In this document: in pieces, positions 37,959 through 50,416 of the stretch
Position numbering within the stretch: position 1 is the first letter of the stretch
Layout: each line of letters starts with the position of its first letter
Assembly (NCBI GenBank): GCA_009761415.1
Contig: QUOL01000005.1
Coordinates: 1,860,001 to 1,924,000, forward strand
Direction of reading: 5' to 3'
Length of the DNA: 64,000 nt
From: Sarcomyxa edulis
Taxonomy: Eukaryota > Basidiomycota > Agaricomycetes > Agaricales > Mycenaceae
Notes under the pieces: generated by a model
Databases searched by the model: none
What the model saw: the letters and a program-made list of their open reading frames with translations, nothing else
What the model was told of the DNA's origin: nothing
Translations under genes and position numbers: made by a program

Positions 37959-39832
37959 CTACAGGGGATCACCACCACGTCCGATAGTCGTGACCTGCGC
38001 CACCAAACAGAAATCATCAATCACCACAATCAGGCGAGATGATAAAGGCGAAACGCACCTTGAACCCAATCGCCCTCAATTTTGGCGCATCAAGCAACAA
38101 CCTACCATCAAACACGAACGCAGGCTTGTTCATGTGAGCGTAGACCTCAGTCCAGTTGATCTCGGTGAACTCCTTCCATTCGGTGGCGATGACGACAGCT
38201 TCAGCGTTCTTGGACGCTTCGAGGGCGGAGCCGGTGATGGTGATGGACTTCTTGACTGCAGAAAGGAAGAGGGATGGGCCAGATGATCAGGGGTCGGAAC
38301 GGGCTAAGCAAAAAAACGGAAACATACTAGTTTCGAGAGGAACGTTGGGGATAGCTTCTTGGAGGTCTGCCCAGATCTGGCTTGCAGGAACCTGAGGGTC
38401 GTAGATGGTGACGAGCGCTTTCTCAGAGAAGAAATCCCTGATGAGGGTGATCGCAGGGGATTCACGAGTGTCTCCAGTATCGGCCTTGAACGCGAAACCC
38501 AGGACCGCGATACGCTGTAATGCAAACCGTTAGTACAAAGCCTTCAGAGACGAGGAGAACCGCAAACATTACCTTTCCAGTGATTGTGCTGAACAAAGTA
38601 TCAACAACTCTCTTCGAGAACCTTCTCTTCTGATACTCGTTCATCTCATACACCTGTTTCCAGTACGCCGCGACCTCAGGGAGATGCAGACTCTCACTCA
38701 AATACACAAGGTTGAGAATATCCTTCTGGAAGCAACTTCCTCCGAAACCGACACTGGCTTTGAGGAATTTGGGTCCGATACGCGAGTCGAATCCAACGGC
38801 GTGAGAGACTTCATCGATGTTGGCACCGGTAGCTTCGCAGATGGCGGAAAGGGCGTTGATGGACGAGATACGTTGAGCGAGCATGGCGTTGGCAGCGAGT
38901 TTGGAGAGCTCGGATGACCAGAGGCCGACGTTTAGGATGCGCTGTTGGCTGTTTATATCACGTTGATGTTAGCAAGTGATTCTGGAAAAGGAGCGAAGGG
39001 TATACTCACGGAACCCAGTTGGCGTAGACGTCAGAAAGGGATTGACAGGCATCTTTACCGACTTGAGTCTGGAGGGAACCGATAAGGACACGGTCGGGGG
39101 AGAAGAGATCTGCGATGGCAGTTCCTTCTGCAAGGAACTCGGGGTTGGAGAGGATATCGAAGCGGCAGTTGGGCTTGGAGTTGGCCTCGAGGATAGTGCG
39201 CATAGACTCGGCTGTGCGGCATGGAACTGTCGATTTCTCAACGACGATCTTGTTGGAGGTGGCGACAGCGGCGATGCGGCGGGTTGCGAGCTCGATGTAG
39301 CTGAAAGATCAAATTTCATTTTAGGGGAAATATTCAATGAAAAGTCGAAAATACGTCAAAAGATTGACGTTGTGACGTACTTGAGATCTGCAGCAAATCC
39401 AGCACCGACACCAGACTTCTTGGTGGGGGTGTTGACACTGACGAAGATAAGGTCTGCCTCGAGGATGCCTTTATCGACATCAGTCGAGAAGAAGAGGTTA
39501 CGTCCACGTGCTTGACGCACGACGTCCTCGAGGCCTGGCTCGTAGATAGGGAGCTCGAAGTTGGGGCTGTTCCAAGCATCGACACGCGCCTGGTTAAGGT
39601 CGACGATGGTGACGGTGATGTGGGGACACTTCAGTGCAATAACAGCACAAGTTGGTCCACCTATAGAGGGGTCGCCATCAGTACTGTAGATATCAGCATC
39701 GTCGTTGTGCGTGCTCACCAACATAACCAGCGCCAACTGAATTGTTTTCAAATTTGAATCAGTCAAAAGTAACCGAGATGGTCTGAAAGGATACACACTG
39801 CAGCAGATTTTGGTGACTTTAACAGGAGACAT
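37959..39832 (-). CDS. UDP-glucose 6-dehydrogenase
   Basis: Cytosolic enzyme that oxidises UDP-glucose to UDP-glucuronate with two NAD+, feeding UDP-xylose and glucuronate-containing glycans. Eight exons splice exactly: 39799-39832, 39719-39736, 39381-39660, 39010-39300, 38573-38948, 38328-38514, 38059-38255 and 37959-37994, giving 472 residues. The N-terminal Rossmann motif IGAGYVGGP is assembled from exon 1, an 18-nt exon and exon 3. The active-site cysteine is in [12 protein letters not shown], and the C-terminal domain has [18 protein letters not shown]. The protein ends with [10 protein letters not shown]. Length and motifs match the family. Confidence 0.96.
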
Positions 39833-42539
39833 GATGGAAGTAAAGGAAAGGAAGGGGTTGGTTGATAGGAGAGAGGGTGAAGTTCAAAAAGAAAGACGGA
39901 TGTTGAGTGAACGAGACGCGCTTGCAGGCGAGCCGAGACTGGTCACTTTGATGAAACATTTTTTATTCACACTCCGGACGTTCCTATCCGTCGTCACCTT
40001 GGCGAACAATTTACACTCTCAAAGTACAGGGTACAAAACTACAAGATTCATTTGGAGAACTACATAGGGGATACCCACCATTACGGGAGGATTGTCGTAA
40101 AGAAAGGAGTCGAAATTCGAGTCGAATCGAATCGATGAACGGAAGCGTAGTAGTTTTAAACCATCTTCCCGGGCCCCTAGACGGAAACAAACCCAAAAAC
40201 TGTGCAGAACTCGAATGACGCGCGTATCCACGCTGCCAACGTCGTCTCTCCATCATCGCCTATCGAGTCGAACGACTTCGTCCCCCCCAGCCAAAATGTG
40301 GTAAAAGAAGGTCAACAAATATCGAGGTCGACTGCGCTCGCATATATTCTGACGTATGGGGCACGTATATAAGGCCTGCGTACGTGTAGACGGAGTCTAG
40401 AGGACATCGCGATCAGTGTCGGTCGAGCAGTTTGTGCGATATTTTGAAGAGTCAAGAGGGAAGAAGAGTGTCGGCACTTTCCGAAATCTTGTCCTCGCGT
40501 CTTCACCGTGTTTCACATTTTCATTTCCAACGGCCACTAGTGCTCCTCATCGTGCTACGTGGCAAATCGGTGAGGACATCATGATGTATTTACAGCCAAT
40601 CCTTCCGGGCAGTTCCTCGTCGTTCATCAGGATGGCGTGGTTGAGGGAGGAACTCGGGGAGGAAAATGCATCACGAACTTGAGGTGAGTACATACAAACG
40701 TTGTCCACTCACGTCTCAACTCATGTTTCTGTCTCGTTTTTCATCAGGGTCCTATTAGCGATCTCAGTTGTCGTTGCGTACTATGATCCAATGCATATCG
40801 TTATACAAGGCGTAAATGGCCCGAATCCGAACAACAATGATCGGTGGAATACCAGCTCCGGACTCGAAGACGTACATGCCTAAGAGTGCTGGACTCCGTC
40901 TTACATTTTCCCTGTCTTCCAGCCCTTGGGTCGTAAAACATCACGCCAGTCGAAGATCTTAGGCGGGTCACTCATCCCAGGCCGGTCCTTCTTGTCAATC
41001 ACGCGTACGAGTCATGCCTTTGTCTCTCGCGCTCCACTCCATGCACTCTATCACATACATCTGTGCTATTGTGAACGTGGCGCATAGAACATCACCTTTG
41101 GCTGGGATGATCCAGATTTGAAAGAGCGATCTCGGTCTCGGAGTTCGTGCCGATGATTTGCTTGCATCTATTTGATCCGGACGTCTTTGGCGTGGGACAC
41201 CAAGTAAAATCAAAACTCTGGGACGTTGATGAGAGTCTGAGACGTATTCGACGGTTGGACCGATATCATCAGGAGGGGATATATGAACAGCTTCATGATG
41301 GTCTTCGAACGAACACACAAATGTCACTGATTTATCTTGGAGCACGGAGAGGGTTTGCGCTCGGAACGGCCCAATCTGCAATCACTATCTGTACTATCGT
41401 CTGACAACGTCTGGATCTAGGACGACGGGACGACTCTGAACTCGCATCATTCGTAGCTCGCTCAATTGAGATCCATTTTATACTTCCGTTCTCCCAAGGA
41501 AGCGGAATTCTGGCGACTATCTCCCCTATCTTTTCTACGCCAATACTACTGTGATCTGTTTCCTGAGGGCAAGTCTCCGTGGCAATAGGATCCCCAATGA
41601 AATAACAGCCTGCCGATAACTCTTGTCGCCATTCATTTCACCTTCCGATCTCCTGGACAAATCTTTCGTCCCTTATACCCCCTCGTGATCGTCTAGTATC
41701 CTTTTGTAGCCATGTATCATCCGTCTCGCACTTTGGTTGCTTCCGGGGCGGACAAAACAGATGGCCTCCTATCATTGAGGACGATCTGCTCCGGCTCCGA
41801 ACAAATTCTGTGAGCCGCGTTATGTCGCGTTGCTTCGCTCATTGGTGGACAGAATCCGGATCGACAGATCCTCCAATACATAACCCACGCCTGTGAGTAC
41901 TTGTCTCGCATCAGTACATATCTGGTGAAGGTTCTGTCCATCAGTTTGATACATCTGTTGCGCTGAAAAGGTGCTTGGAGGCTGAAGATAGCTCCGATCC
42001 AAGTTCTATATTCTTGGCCATCTCTTTCGTCCAGTCAGAAAGCCTCCAGCTATCGTCCCCCGAGTCCTTCCATCGATAAATGTGGATTTAAGCTTTCCAT
42101 CCAAGTATGTCTCGGTGATATCATTATTCCCACGTTTCCCCGCATTCGTTCTCGGACATCCCTTTTCTCTCCTATAAACAGCATGAGATTGATATTGCGA
42201 AGAGTGAGGATAGTCCTCGGGCTCAGATAAGGTAGTCTACGAAGGCCATGGGGTGTACTTCGATCTGATATAGTTCAGCCAAGTCCTAGAATGCTCCAGA
42301 ATGTGACCTAATTGCGAAATGATCACGCGAGTCTAAATGTATGGGGAACTCTCCCAGGTGGCGTCAATCTTTGTCGATGTTTCCAAGCCCAGCTATCCTA
42401 TATAAACTATCCCCAACAGTCCCACCCTTCTTTCCCATCTTGCCTTTGTATAATCCACCCTCCCAAGCCCCAACACCCAAGTCTACCTACCTCACCTCCT
42501 GTCTCGCTCTCGTTCTCATAACTTCAATATCTACCCGTC
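39833..42539. other. 2.7 kb intergenic region
   Basis: It holds the UDP-glucose dehydrogenase promoter at the left and the promoter of the gene at 42540 at the right. A TATA-like tatataag lies at 40366-40373 on the plus strand, but the open frames after it (40416-40682, 40701-40883) cannot be joined in frame by the splice sites I see. A minus-strand frame at 40995-41381 shows no motif. Confidence 0.5.
42399..42406 (+). promoter_or_regulatory. TATA box and pyrimidine-rich leader
   Basis: The sequence tatataaa lies about 135 nt before the ATG at 42540. A long C/T-rich stretch follows (42410-42535), a layout common in strongly expressed fungal genes. Assignment is by pattern only. Confidence 0.55.
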
Positions 42540-43168
42540 ATGACCCGCACCGAACGAGCTATCTTCCCTCGTGCCGTGTTGAAGGACCGTTCAGAGTCCA
42601 GGACTGGACTTGACAAGTCCATCCGCAAGCACGGTGCAGGCCCACATAATTGGGGCCGTCTCGAGGATGAGCGCGACCTTGAAGAAGCTGCGTTCGAAGA
42701 CGAGCAGTTCGACGAGGAAGAGGACCTCGACGATCGTAGCAGTACCTCTGGATGTACGTGTCACTCTCCAATTGTTCTTGCGAGTACAAGGTGCTGAGAT
42801 CTCTTGTGACTTCGTAGCACCGGAGCGTGTCAACAAGTCCGCAGTTCGAAGGGGCAACTCTTTGACTGACGAGGAGGTCAACACTGCTAAGCAGTTCAGG
42901 AAGAACATCCTGAAAGGCAACAGTCAGTGTATCCTACTCTGTCCCGTCTTGCATCCAAGCCTGACCATTCTACCCCTTCTCAAAGACGTTACCCTCTCCG
43001 CCATCGCGCGCTCCTCTGCCGCTGTGTCTACCTCTCCCCCCAACAACAGGAGCATCCCGATCGCCGCCGCTGCGGAGGTACGTTTCCCCACTCACATTAC
43101 CCCATGGTAACACATTGACTCACGTATGTCTTGCGTTCCAGACCCGCTTCGACACCTCTGCTATTTAA
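42540..43168 (+). CDS. small HABP4/PAI-RBP1 (hyaluronan/mRNA-binding)-like protein
   Basis: Small charged protein of 145 residues in four exons (42540-42753, 42818-42922, 42986-43077, 43142-43168). The core LDKSIRKHGAGPHNWG resembles the HABP4/PAI-RBP1 domain of ribosome- and mRNA-associated proteins such as yeast Stm1 and animal SERBP1. An acidic stretch (EDEQFDEEEDLDD) and a later helix LTDEEVNTAKQFRKNIL follow. No membrane segment or signal peptide. The TATA box and pyrimidine-rich leader fit high expression, as expected of a ribosome-associated protein. The family call rests on one motif, so the function remains tentative. Confidence 0.72.
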
Positions 43169-43888
43169 TCATCCGTCCTCGTTCTCGATCCACACACCCA
43201 GCTCTCTCTGTATGTAAATTAATTGTCGAAAGAAGTAAAGTAAAGCCTCGTTTCCGTTAGCCGTATTCAATTCATCTTGTATCCGTACCATTATCTTTCT
43301 CATTGTTCCAATTTCCTGTTCACCACTCCCATAGCACAATCAAAATATTGCATTTGTTATCGTTCTGGTGTGGCTGACTGTCTTGAGATGATCTTGGTTA
43401 TTGCCAAGGTCAAGGTTCGTTGATTGAGAAGGGCTTTGCTTCTGGATTCCATTGTCTTGTTCTCTCAGGCTAAAGTTTGACGTGTGTAACGATAGGCTGT
43501 CGAACACAGCTGTAGCGCTATACGAGTCGGCTTTCCTAAGATAATCAGACCAGGAATCTTATTGAGGAAAGAAATCGAGATGTCGAAGAGGTACAAGCCT
43601 TATAACGAAAATCAAAAGGAGACGCCGGTAGCCAGTGGTAGGGTAGCCAAAATAAGAGACAACGAGCGCCTCGGCGAGCTCTGATCTATATCGATAGTTG
43701 CCTTTCCATCCAATACAGTGTGTTATTCAGATCTCGAAGACATTGCAAATACTCAGAGTATAGATTAGGTGGCAAGTAAGTAAAGCAAATCGATTTCTTA
43801 ACAAAGGCTCAGCAAATTTACAGACAACGGTAACAAAATTCAGACAAAATCGGGTTACTCGCGCACAAGTACATGCCCCTGAGTCCCC
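43169..43888. other. convergent 3' spacer
   Basis: No gene seen. The genes on either side converge here, so this should be 3' untranslated sequence and terminators. Confidence 0.6.
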
Positions 43889-45182
43889 CTAAGGGCGTTC
43901 ACACATCGAAGGGTTCTCCTGCCACATTTCCCAGGAATTTGTTGGGTTCCCGCGCGAATAGAAGATTTGAGCCCATGGGCCACCTTCGTGCTCGCGCGTC
44001 GCAGCCCAACCATCACGTAGAGCGCATGAGCACCCTATATACTCCATCAATAACAAGATACTGACAGCAACGTACAGATTAGTGCAACATTCCTATGTCT
44101 GCGAGCAGAAAAAGACCTTACCCTTCGCCATCATAATCGTAGTACTCAAATCCCCTTTCGCTGAGTGGTTGCATTGCCTGTGCAAAATCGAAAAAGACCA
44201 GGGATATGGACTCGGGACTGTCGTTCTTGATAAGACGCACGTTTCCAGGGACGACGCTTCCATGTATCACACCTCTTGCGTGAATAGCAAGGAGGGACCA
44301 TGCGGCTGCGTCTCCCTATTGCTACTATGTCAGCGGGAAGTCACTATCGCAAGGAAAGGTCGATTACCAGTTTCCACTGATTAGCGGGTGTTTTGCCGAT
44401 GTGTTCAGCATACGCTTTCAAATCCCACCCATGGATGTACTCCACAATAGCGCCGATGACCTCTTCGCCAGAGGGCATAGTGAACTAAAGCAAAGTAGAT
44501 GGACAACAAATCCGGATCAAAGAAGTCGACAGCCACATACCATATAAGAGCCATAATAATGAGGTACTATTATTCCCTGGATATCCTCTAGTCTCTCGTA
44601 TGCCCAAGCCTCTGTTTGGGCAAGCTCAGTCGCCGGCTGCCAATCACGATAGCAAGGACTGTCCGGGTTAAAAACTCGCCAGTAGCTAGGGCCGGGAAAC
44701 ATGCATTCGTGAAATAATTTGACAACCACATCTGCCTCGATCTTGGGCTGAGTTTCGCTGGCGACACAAAGCCTTCCACGGTAAACTTGGGCCTGACACG
44801 CACCAAGCTGGAGTTCTTCTGTCAAGGTCACCTCCATGAACTTGGGGTCCAAAAGAGACGGTAATCTACGAGGGCGAGCGACTGGCCTGAATTCCGGAGG
44901 AAAGGACGGTGGGGGGTGCAGCACTTCAGGCGTAGAACCTTCTGGAGGGTTGGGATCAGAGCATACGCGTACGATAGGTAAAACGCAGGGACACCTGATG
45001 GGGTAGTCCCACATTGCGTCTCGTAGCGCCTCCTGGCTTTTGAGAAACTCAGAGAAAGCATTCTTGGCTGGAGGTTCGAAGGAAGGAAACATAGTGTGGA
45101 CTTCATGTGAGGTTCGGCTAATTGGGCAGTCGTGATTTATATCATCCCTGAGAATAAATCTTCTTGAAATCTTCGCAAACAC
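43889..45182 (-). CDS. protein kinase-like fold protein, probable pseudokinase
   Basis: Kinase-like protein with an N-lobe from about residue 100 (TEELQLGACQAQVYRGRLC, ADVVVKLFHECMF with a candidate lysine) and a hinge near GAIVEYIHGWDL. The loop normally carrying the catalytic Asp reads ARGVIHGSVVPGNVRLI, with Ser in place of Asp after HG, and the DFG position reads FFDFAQA. Both changes argue against normal catalysis. Three or four exons; the last joins at an acceptor at about 44017 and ends MWQENPSMCERP. Its 5' flank contains a relic of ArfGAP-like coding sequence (45200-45274). Related kinase-like proteins are abundant in mushroom genomes, mostly without known role. Confidence 0.75.
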
Positions 45183-45199
45183 ATTCCTTCCATTATCAG

Positions 45200-45274
45200 C
45201 GCTGCTGCTGTAGAGATTGATTGAGTGTTTTGTGCAAAAAATACAGGCGAGGATTTGTTACTGTACGGCTGCGG
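45200..45274 (-). pseudogene. decayed copy of ArfGAP polyQ-flanking coding sequence
   Basis: Positions 45240-45274 match 51272-51306, inside the ArfGAP coding region, at 31 of 35 bases in the same orientation. The similarity continues leftward with small gaps through a gctgctgctg run at 45201-45210, matching the CAG tract edge near 51237-51250. No full open frame survives, so this is a small gene-fragment duplication lying just upstream of the pseudokinase start codon. Confidence 0.7.
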
Positions 45275-45682
45275 CAGAAAGCTTGCCTTTCGATAACGTT
45301 GTGTTCTAATACTTGGTTACGAGTCTGCCTTTGGAGTCCATTTATTTTACAATGATGTCTTGTTTCCTGTAAAATTCATGGACACGGAGCTTCGGATTGC
45401 AGTTGAAGCAGTTACACACCATTACGGAGGACAAGTCACTGCCACCGATTGGCAGCCAGCAGTTTGAGTAAATACACGCCTTCGAGTTCTTGTATGGAAT
45501 TCGACTGACATAAAGGAGACTACGTATACCCCAAGATGTTCCTACCTTTACACTACCGAGAGAAGGAGAAGGCTACAATGATGTAGTCCATGACCAATCA
45601 TAGCATGGCCCATGGGTATGCAGCTGTGTCAACGATTCCCTTGTAGCGAATGTCATACGAAAGTACTCACCTATTTCCCGGC
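45275..45682. other. spacer 3' of the peptidase gene
   Basis: No gene recognised. It holds the pseudokinase upstream region and the end of the S9 peptidase transcript. Confidence 0.55.
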
Positions 45683-48065
45683 CTATTTCAATCTAGCATC
45701 GAGAAACTCAATCACCCTCTTCAGGGCATCCTCGATATGTTCTCTCTCCTTGAACATGTGTCCCTCCCTCGGGTATATCACAAGTTGAGATTCTTTCCCA
45801 CCTTGCTCAGTTTCGCGTACAATCCCCCTCATGAGCCCGATAGCCTGCGTTACAGGAACCCTTTCGTCTGCCTGTCCATGAAGTATCAAGAGTGGCGTCT
45901 TTAGGTTCTTGATATATCGGATTGGGCTTCCTGTTAGGTATTGCGGTTTGTCCGGTGCCCATGGCGCATTACCTCCTAGAGCGGCCTATACACACGTCAA
46001 TTTTCGAGATGTTGTTACTGGCAGGAAAAAAGAAAGTATTCACCACTCACCTCAAAATCAGGCATATCCGAGGTAATGGCCATACTGCCCCAATCGGTCG
46101 GACCAGCGCCTACAATACCTGCCTTGAACTGGTAGTGTTCTTCTTTCACAGGGGGCCTTGTACATCCCCAAGCGGTAAGGAACCCTCCTTGGCTCCATCC
46201 TGCGATGGCGAGGCGATTGGGATCAACGATGTTCTGTTTGATGGCTTCGATTATCATTGTATGAACGTCATCCCAGTCCAGGGTTCCCATGCCACCGTTG
46301 GCTGCGGTAGAGAATATATCGCCGCGGCCTGAACCTTTATGATGGGGAGGACCTTGTGTAAGAATAGGAAGGGGAGGAGAGTGAGCGTAAGACTGACTTC
46401 CTCGATAGTTTGGAGAGAGCACTAGATAGCCATGTGTAGCGAGGTATATCCTCCACCTGGAAAACGCTGAGAAAATATGCATAGAATCGATAGGTAAGGT
46501 GGTACTCGACTTAACAAGTTAATTGACTGACACAAGACCAAATCGAATGTATCTCGACTGCAATGACAAAGAAGGATGAGCATCTGTACAAGCACTGTAA
46601 CATAAACGACACGAACCCATACGGCCCTCCGTGAGGCACGATCACAGCTGGAAGTTCTCTCCGAGTCGTGTTTGCGTTCTGGGCAGACTCGAGTAATCCA
46701 CTGGTAGGATAAGTCATGATCCCTTGGAGGGTCTCCCCATCGGAACCTGTCCAACAAAACTCCTCAGACGTGATAAATTCCTTCTCAGTGAACCAGGCAT
46801 TGTGAGACGACAACTTGACCAAGTCCAAACGGCTTCCCCCAGCATCGAGACCTCCACACCAGACATTGCCAGCTTCGTTCGATACGGATGAGCTCCTCAG
46901 AATGGCATAGATGTACCGTTCACCATGGGTATGTTGGATATCCCAATCCAATTCGTTGAAGGCACTACTGTCTTCAGCAGTATTCAGGACGGTGAACTGA
47001 CTAGATGTTGCATCATCCAACGATTCGGACGCGGAGTCAATGATGCTGATCCGGGTATGCAGACCATCCGCTACCGCCACTGCGATTTGGGATCCATATC
47101 CTAGATCGACGACAGCTTCGGCAGTGTTATTTATTCCGAACGCTATCCGCGACGGGGAGACACTTGTGCCAGATTTGGAATGTGATTTCCAGACCGCGTT
47201 GGCTGATGTCCCATTGTCAGGCGTGACACTCTGGATGTAAAATAGGTCCCCTGATTTCGTCCATACACTACGACCTGGTAATCGAGGATGTGTCGTGATA
47301 TGACGAATAGAATCAGTAGCTATAGCTAGATTGACTTCATCGAACGTCAGTGGGAGCGTGATAACGAATTCCTGTACGGGGAAGAAGTCGCTTTCGAGAT
47401 CGGAGGATCGCTTGAGTCTATATAATATCTGCGAGCTATCTGGACTCCAAGTGATATTAGAATGAACGTGGAAATCGACCGAGATCAGAGTATGAAGCCT
47501 TGATTATAAGGAGGGGGGTTATCATCCAATATTGCGCGCTTCATAAACGGTACACTCACGCGTGGGTTCTGAGATCGATTACACTCAGCCTTCCAAACTT
47601 TGTCTTGTCCCCAAACACGATAGGGTCTACTGCTGTCGTCCCCTCTACAGGCTCATCGGGACTGGTGAACGCGATAAAATACCCGTTGGGAGACACGTAG
47701 AATGAAGAGATGCCCTTCTTGTTAGAGATCGGTGTAAGTGGGATCGGTTCTCTCGCAAACGGAGCAAGTATGAATCGATAAATCTGATCAGCATCTCCAG
47801 GTGCATGTCTGTCCGACAAGAAGAATATTTCTGCTGGTTTGGATGTATCCGGGTTGAATTGAGCGCTATGATCATGATAGGTCCCGCTGGTGATCTGAAC
47901 TGCGCTGCCGGCCTTGCTGGTTTCTGCTATCCAGAGAGCAGACGTGATATGTTTTCCTGGCTTGGAAATGGGGCTAACGGTGTAGACGACTCTGGATGCA
48001 TCTTTGGACAATTTCAAGCCAGAAATTGATTCCGATGTTGAGATATCCGCTGGTGTGAGCGGCAT
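45683..48065 (-). CDS. S9 family prolyl oligopeptidase-type peptidase (acylaminoacyl-peptidase/DPP V-like)
   Basis: Serine peptidase of about 680 residues that would cleave short or N-acylated peptides, probably cytosolic because no signal peptide follows the MPLTPADIS start. The N-terminal half is a beta-propeller with repeats such as TSALWIAET and KPAEIFFLSD. The C-terminal alpha/beta hydrolase domain has the oxyanion motif VPHGGPYG, the nucleophile elbow AIAGWSQGGFLTAWG, the Asp in LILHGQADERVP and the His in YPREGHMFKE. All three triad members are present. Several short introns interrupt the gene. It diverges from the MYND gene across a 200 bp promoter. Confidence 0.92.
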
Positions 48066-48265
48066 TCAAGTCACGGTTGACTCCGAGGACAGAGGAGGGA
48101 ATAAGTCTTGCGACGCGTGACTGATGATGTGACCGATCGCAAAACCGACCCACGCTCTGCGGGTCACGGTCACGGACGCAATTCGAATCTCGCCCCCGTT
48201 GCCCGAGCACACAAAAATCTCAACTTCGAGCGACATCAACGCGTTATCAAAAAAGTAGGAACAAA

Positions 48266-50416
48266 ATGGAAGACAGCCTAGCCGAAATCCAGGTAATTCA
48301 AGCTCTATAAAAGAAATCCCTCATACCTCGGTTGATAGTGTCTATCTTTTACTCCTAAGTCATTGCGCGATGGTACTCTTCAGCGTCAAGACTTGGAGGC
48401 CTGTATCACTGCATTTGAGAAGCTCGGCGCCTTGGGCATTAGGAACCCGCAACCACATCTCTTGCCTATAATGTCTGTTTTCCATCTCCAATTGGACCCG
48501 AAGAAAATTCCTCCCTCAACTTTTCCCGGGTCCAAAAATCACGAATTTAACGTTATCCGTTCTCTATGCGCGTTGGATGCTATGTTCAGGATTTCGATCG
48601 TTCACCGAGGCAGCCCTGTCTGGCACGACGTCGTTCGCGTTTGGACTCAGTTATGGCCGACTCATATATGGAAATGGGTGGACTATCTCTCGCGTTACAT
48701 CGAGGACAAAAAAAACGTCAGCTACAGGCTTCCCATCTTCAAGGCCATTGTCGACATCCTTTACCGTTTTGGAGCCGACCCAGGTCCTCTACAGGAGGTG
48801 GTCAAGTCAAAAGCTGTAAAATTGCTGGCGAGATTTTGGTACTTGGAAGGCAAGGATCCTGACTTCAGTCCTTGGATCCCCGATAGCGATAGGCGGAGTG
48901 GTGCCGTGACAACTGTCCTTACTATATACATGAGAGCTTCTCTGGAGAGTGGGGAACTCAACTGGGTCGACGCGGTCATCAGTCCAATGGGAGGGACCGT
49001 TGCTGATGTAGCGTCTGTTGCCGTTCTCAAACTTCGTAGCTATATATATCGAACTCCGGTGGACTACACTGGTATTGAAGCGACCTTAGACCTCATGATC
49101 GTTCTAGCGGGGCATCTCCCCATCCTCCATGCTCTCCTCGCGCAGAACTATCCTCGCTTGGTCGCAAACGCTCTTGCAGCTTTACCCACAGCTTTACCCA
49201 CAGCTTTACCCACAACTTCACCCACAAGAATCAATTCCACCCCCGACAGCCCTCGTCATTTGATCTCTTGCATCCACTCGTGTGCTCACTTTCTGGACAT
49301 GTCTTTAGGCGCGACGAACGGAATTGACTGGGCCATCCAGATTGTCGAGGCCCATGTCCTCACATCACTCCTGAGACTTCATCCGTGGATGGACCAGCTC
49401 ATCACGTCCCACCCCACCGGGAATGCCGTCGTAATTCTTCTGATCCAACTGCCTGTCTACCTCATCTACATTTCTGTCCTCAAGCCGGTGCAGAAAGCGT
49501 TGACAAGAATCACTGAACTTGGTCTTGAATCTCAAATCCCGAAATCAGGACCGTTCTGGACGGCTTGGGCTAGATTTAAGAGCATCGTGGAGGATCGTTT
49601 GAAAGTCAATGCGGATACCAAGGTCACCTTTTCAAATCGCCAAAGGTCTTGCAGCAACAACGAGGTCTCTCTATGCTCTTTCAAATGATCGCCCATCACT
49701 GACCATCTGATTTTGTTAGTGCTCCGAGCGTGATTTTACGAATGACTTTATGCGGTGTGGCGCTTGCTCCGAACGCTTTTACTGCAGTAAATCGTGTCAA
49801 AAATATGATTGGAAAGAAGGCGGACACAGGGAGGTATGCAAGAAGCTAGTACAATGGCGGCAAGGTGATTCGGCGCAAAGGACTTGGAGGTCTTACAGAT
49901 CACTTATACTCTCGTTATTATCCAGAGGGCAAGATATTTCCGCTCTCAAGAAGAGACTTGCGCTCCGCGAACAAAGTTATATCCGAAGAATTAACCCGAC
50001 GTTCGAAAGAAGTGTGCAAAGCCGCAATAGACCCACAATATGTCCTACCCGTCGTCGAGTTCCTCTATTCGTCGGTTCCTCCTGGTGTCACTATCAGCTC
50101 TGCTGCTGACTCTCCTCCGGACAACTATGACACAGATCAAGGTGTCCGCCAGCAATGGGATGGGATAATCTCAGAAGCGAAGAAGCGTTATAGCATCATC
50201 AGCCCGATCGTCATCATACGCGTATACTTGCCAGTTGGAGAGGCTCACGAACTCATCGTCCGAACGATTGCGATAGATCTCCTGGGCAATAGCCCGAGCA
50301 AAGACTTTGGGACTGAATGGGACATCAGCTGTGCGGAAATAATCTCAGAAAGCGGCAACGAGGGAGACGAAGATGGAGAAAGGTTGCGTATGTTGATGCA
50401 AACGATGGGATTGTGA
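48266..50416 (+). CDS. MYND-type zinc finger protein
   Basis: Large protein with a C-terminal MYND finger, a protein-interaction zinc module. A 27-nt first exon (48266-48292, MEDSLAEIQ) joins the long exon 48360-49664, whose product is helical and Leu-rich, without a known domain. It contains an ALPT tandem repeat (about 49183-49218). The finger is split by an intron: CSNNE, then CSERDFTNDFMRCGACSERFYCSKSCQ and HREVCKK from 49720. After the finger the open frame changes. A 41-nt intron at 49978-50018 would join the frames to give a C-terminus ending MLMQTMGL at 50416. A 34-nt intron near 49868 is an alternative; both are short for this genome, so a small frameshift is also possible. Confidence 0.78.
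49183..49218 (+). repeat. 12-nt coding tandem repeat in the MYND gene
   Basis: About three copies of a 12-nt unit with core gctttacccaca encode ALPT repeats in the linker before the C-terminal helices. The unit length keeps the frame, so copy number could vary between strains. Confidence 0.85.

Noticed and set aside
40366..40883. TATA-like site followed by two plus-strand frames as a possible gene
   Set aside because: The GT at 40683 and the AG near 40747 do not join the frames without stops, and the translations show no family features.
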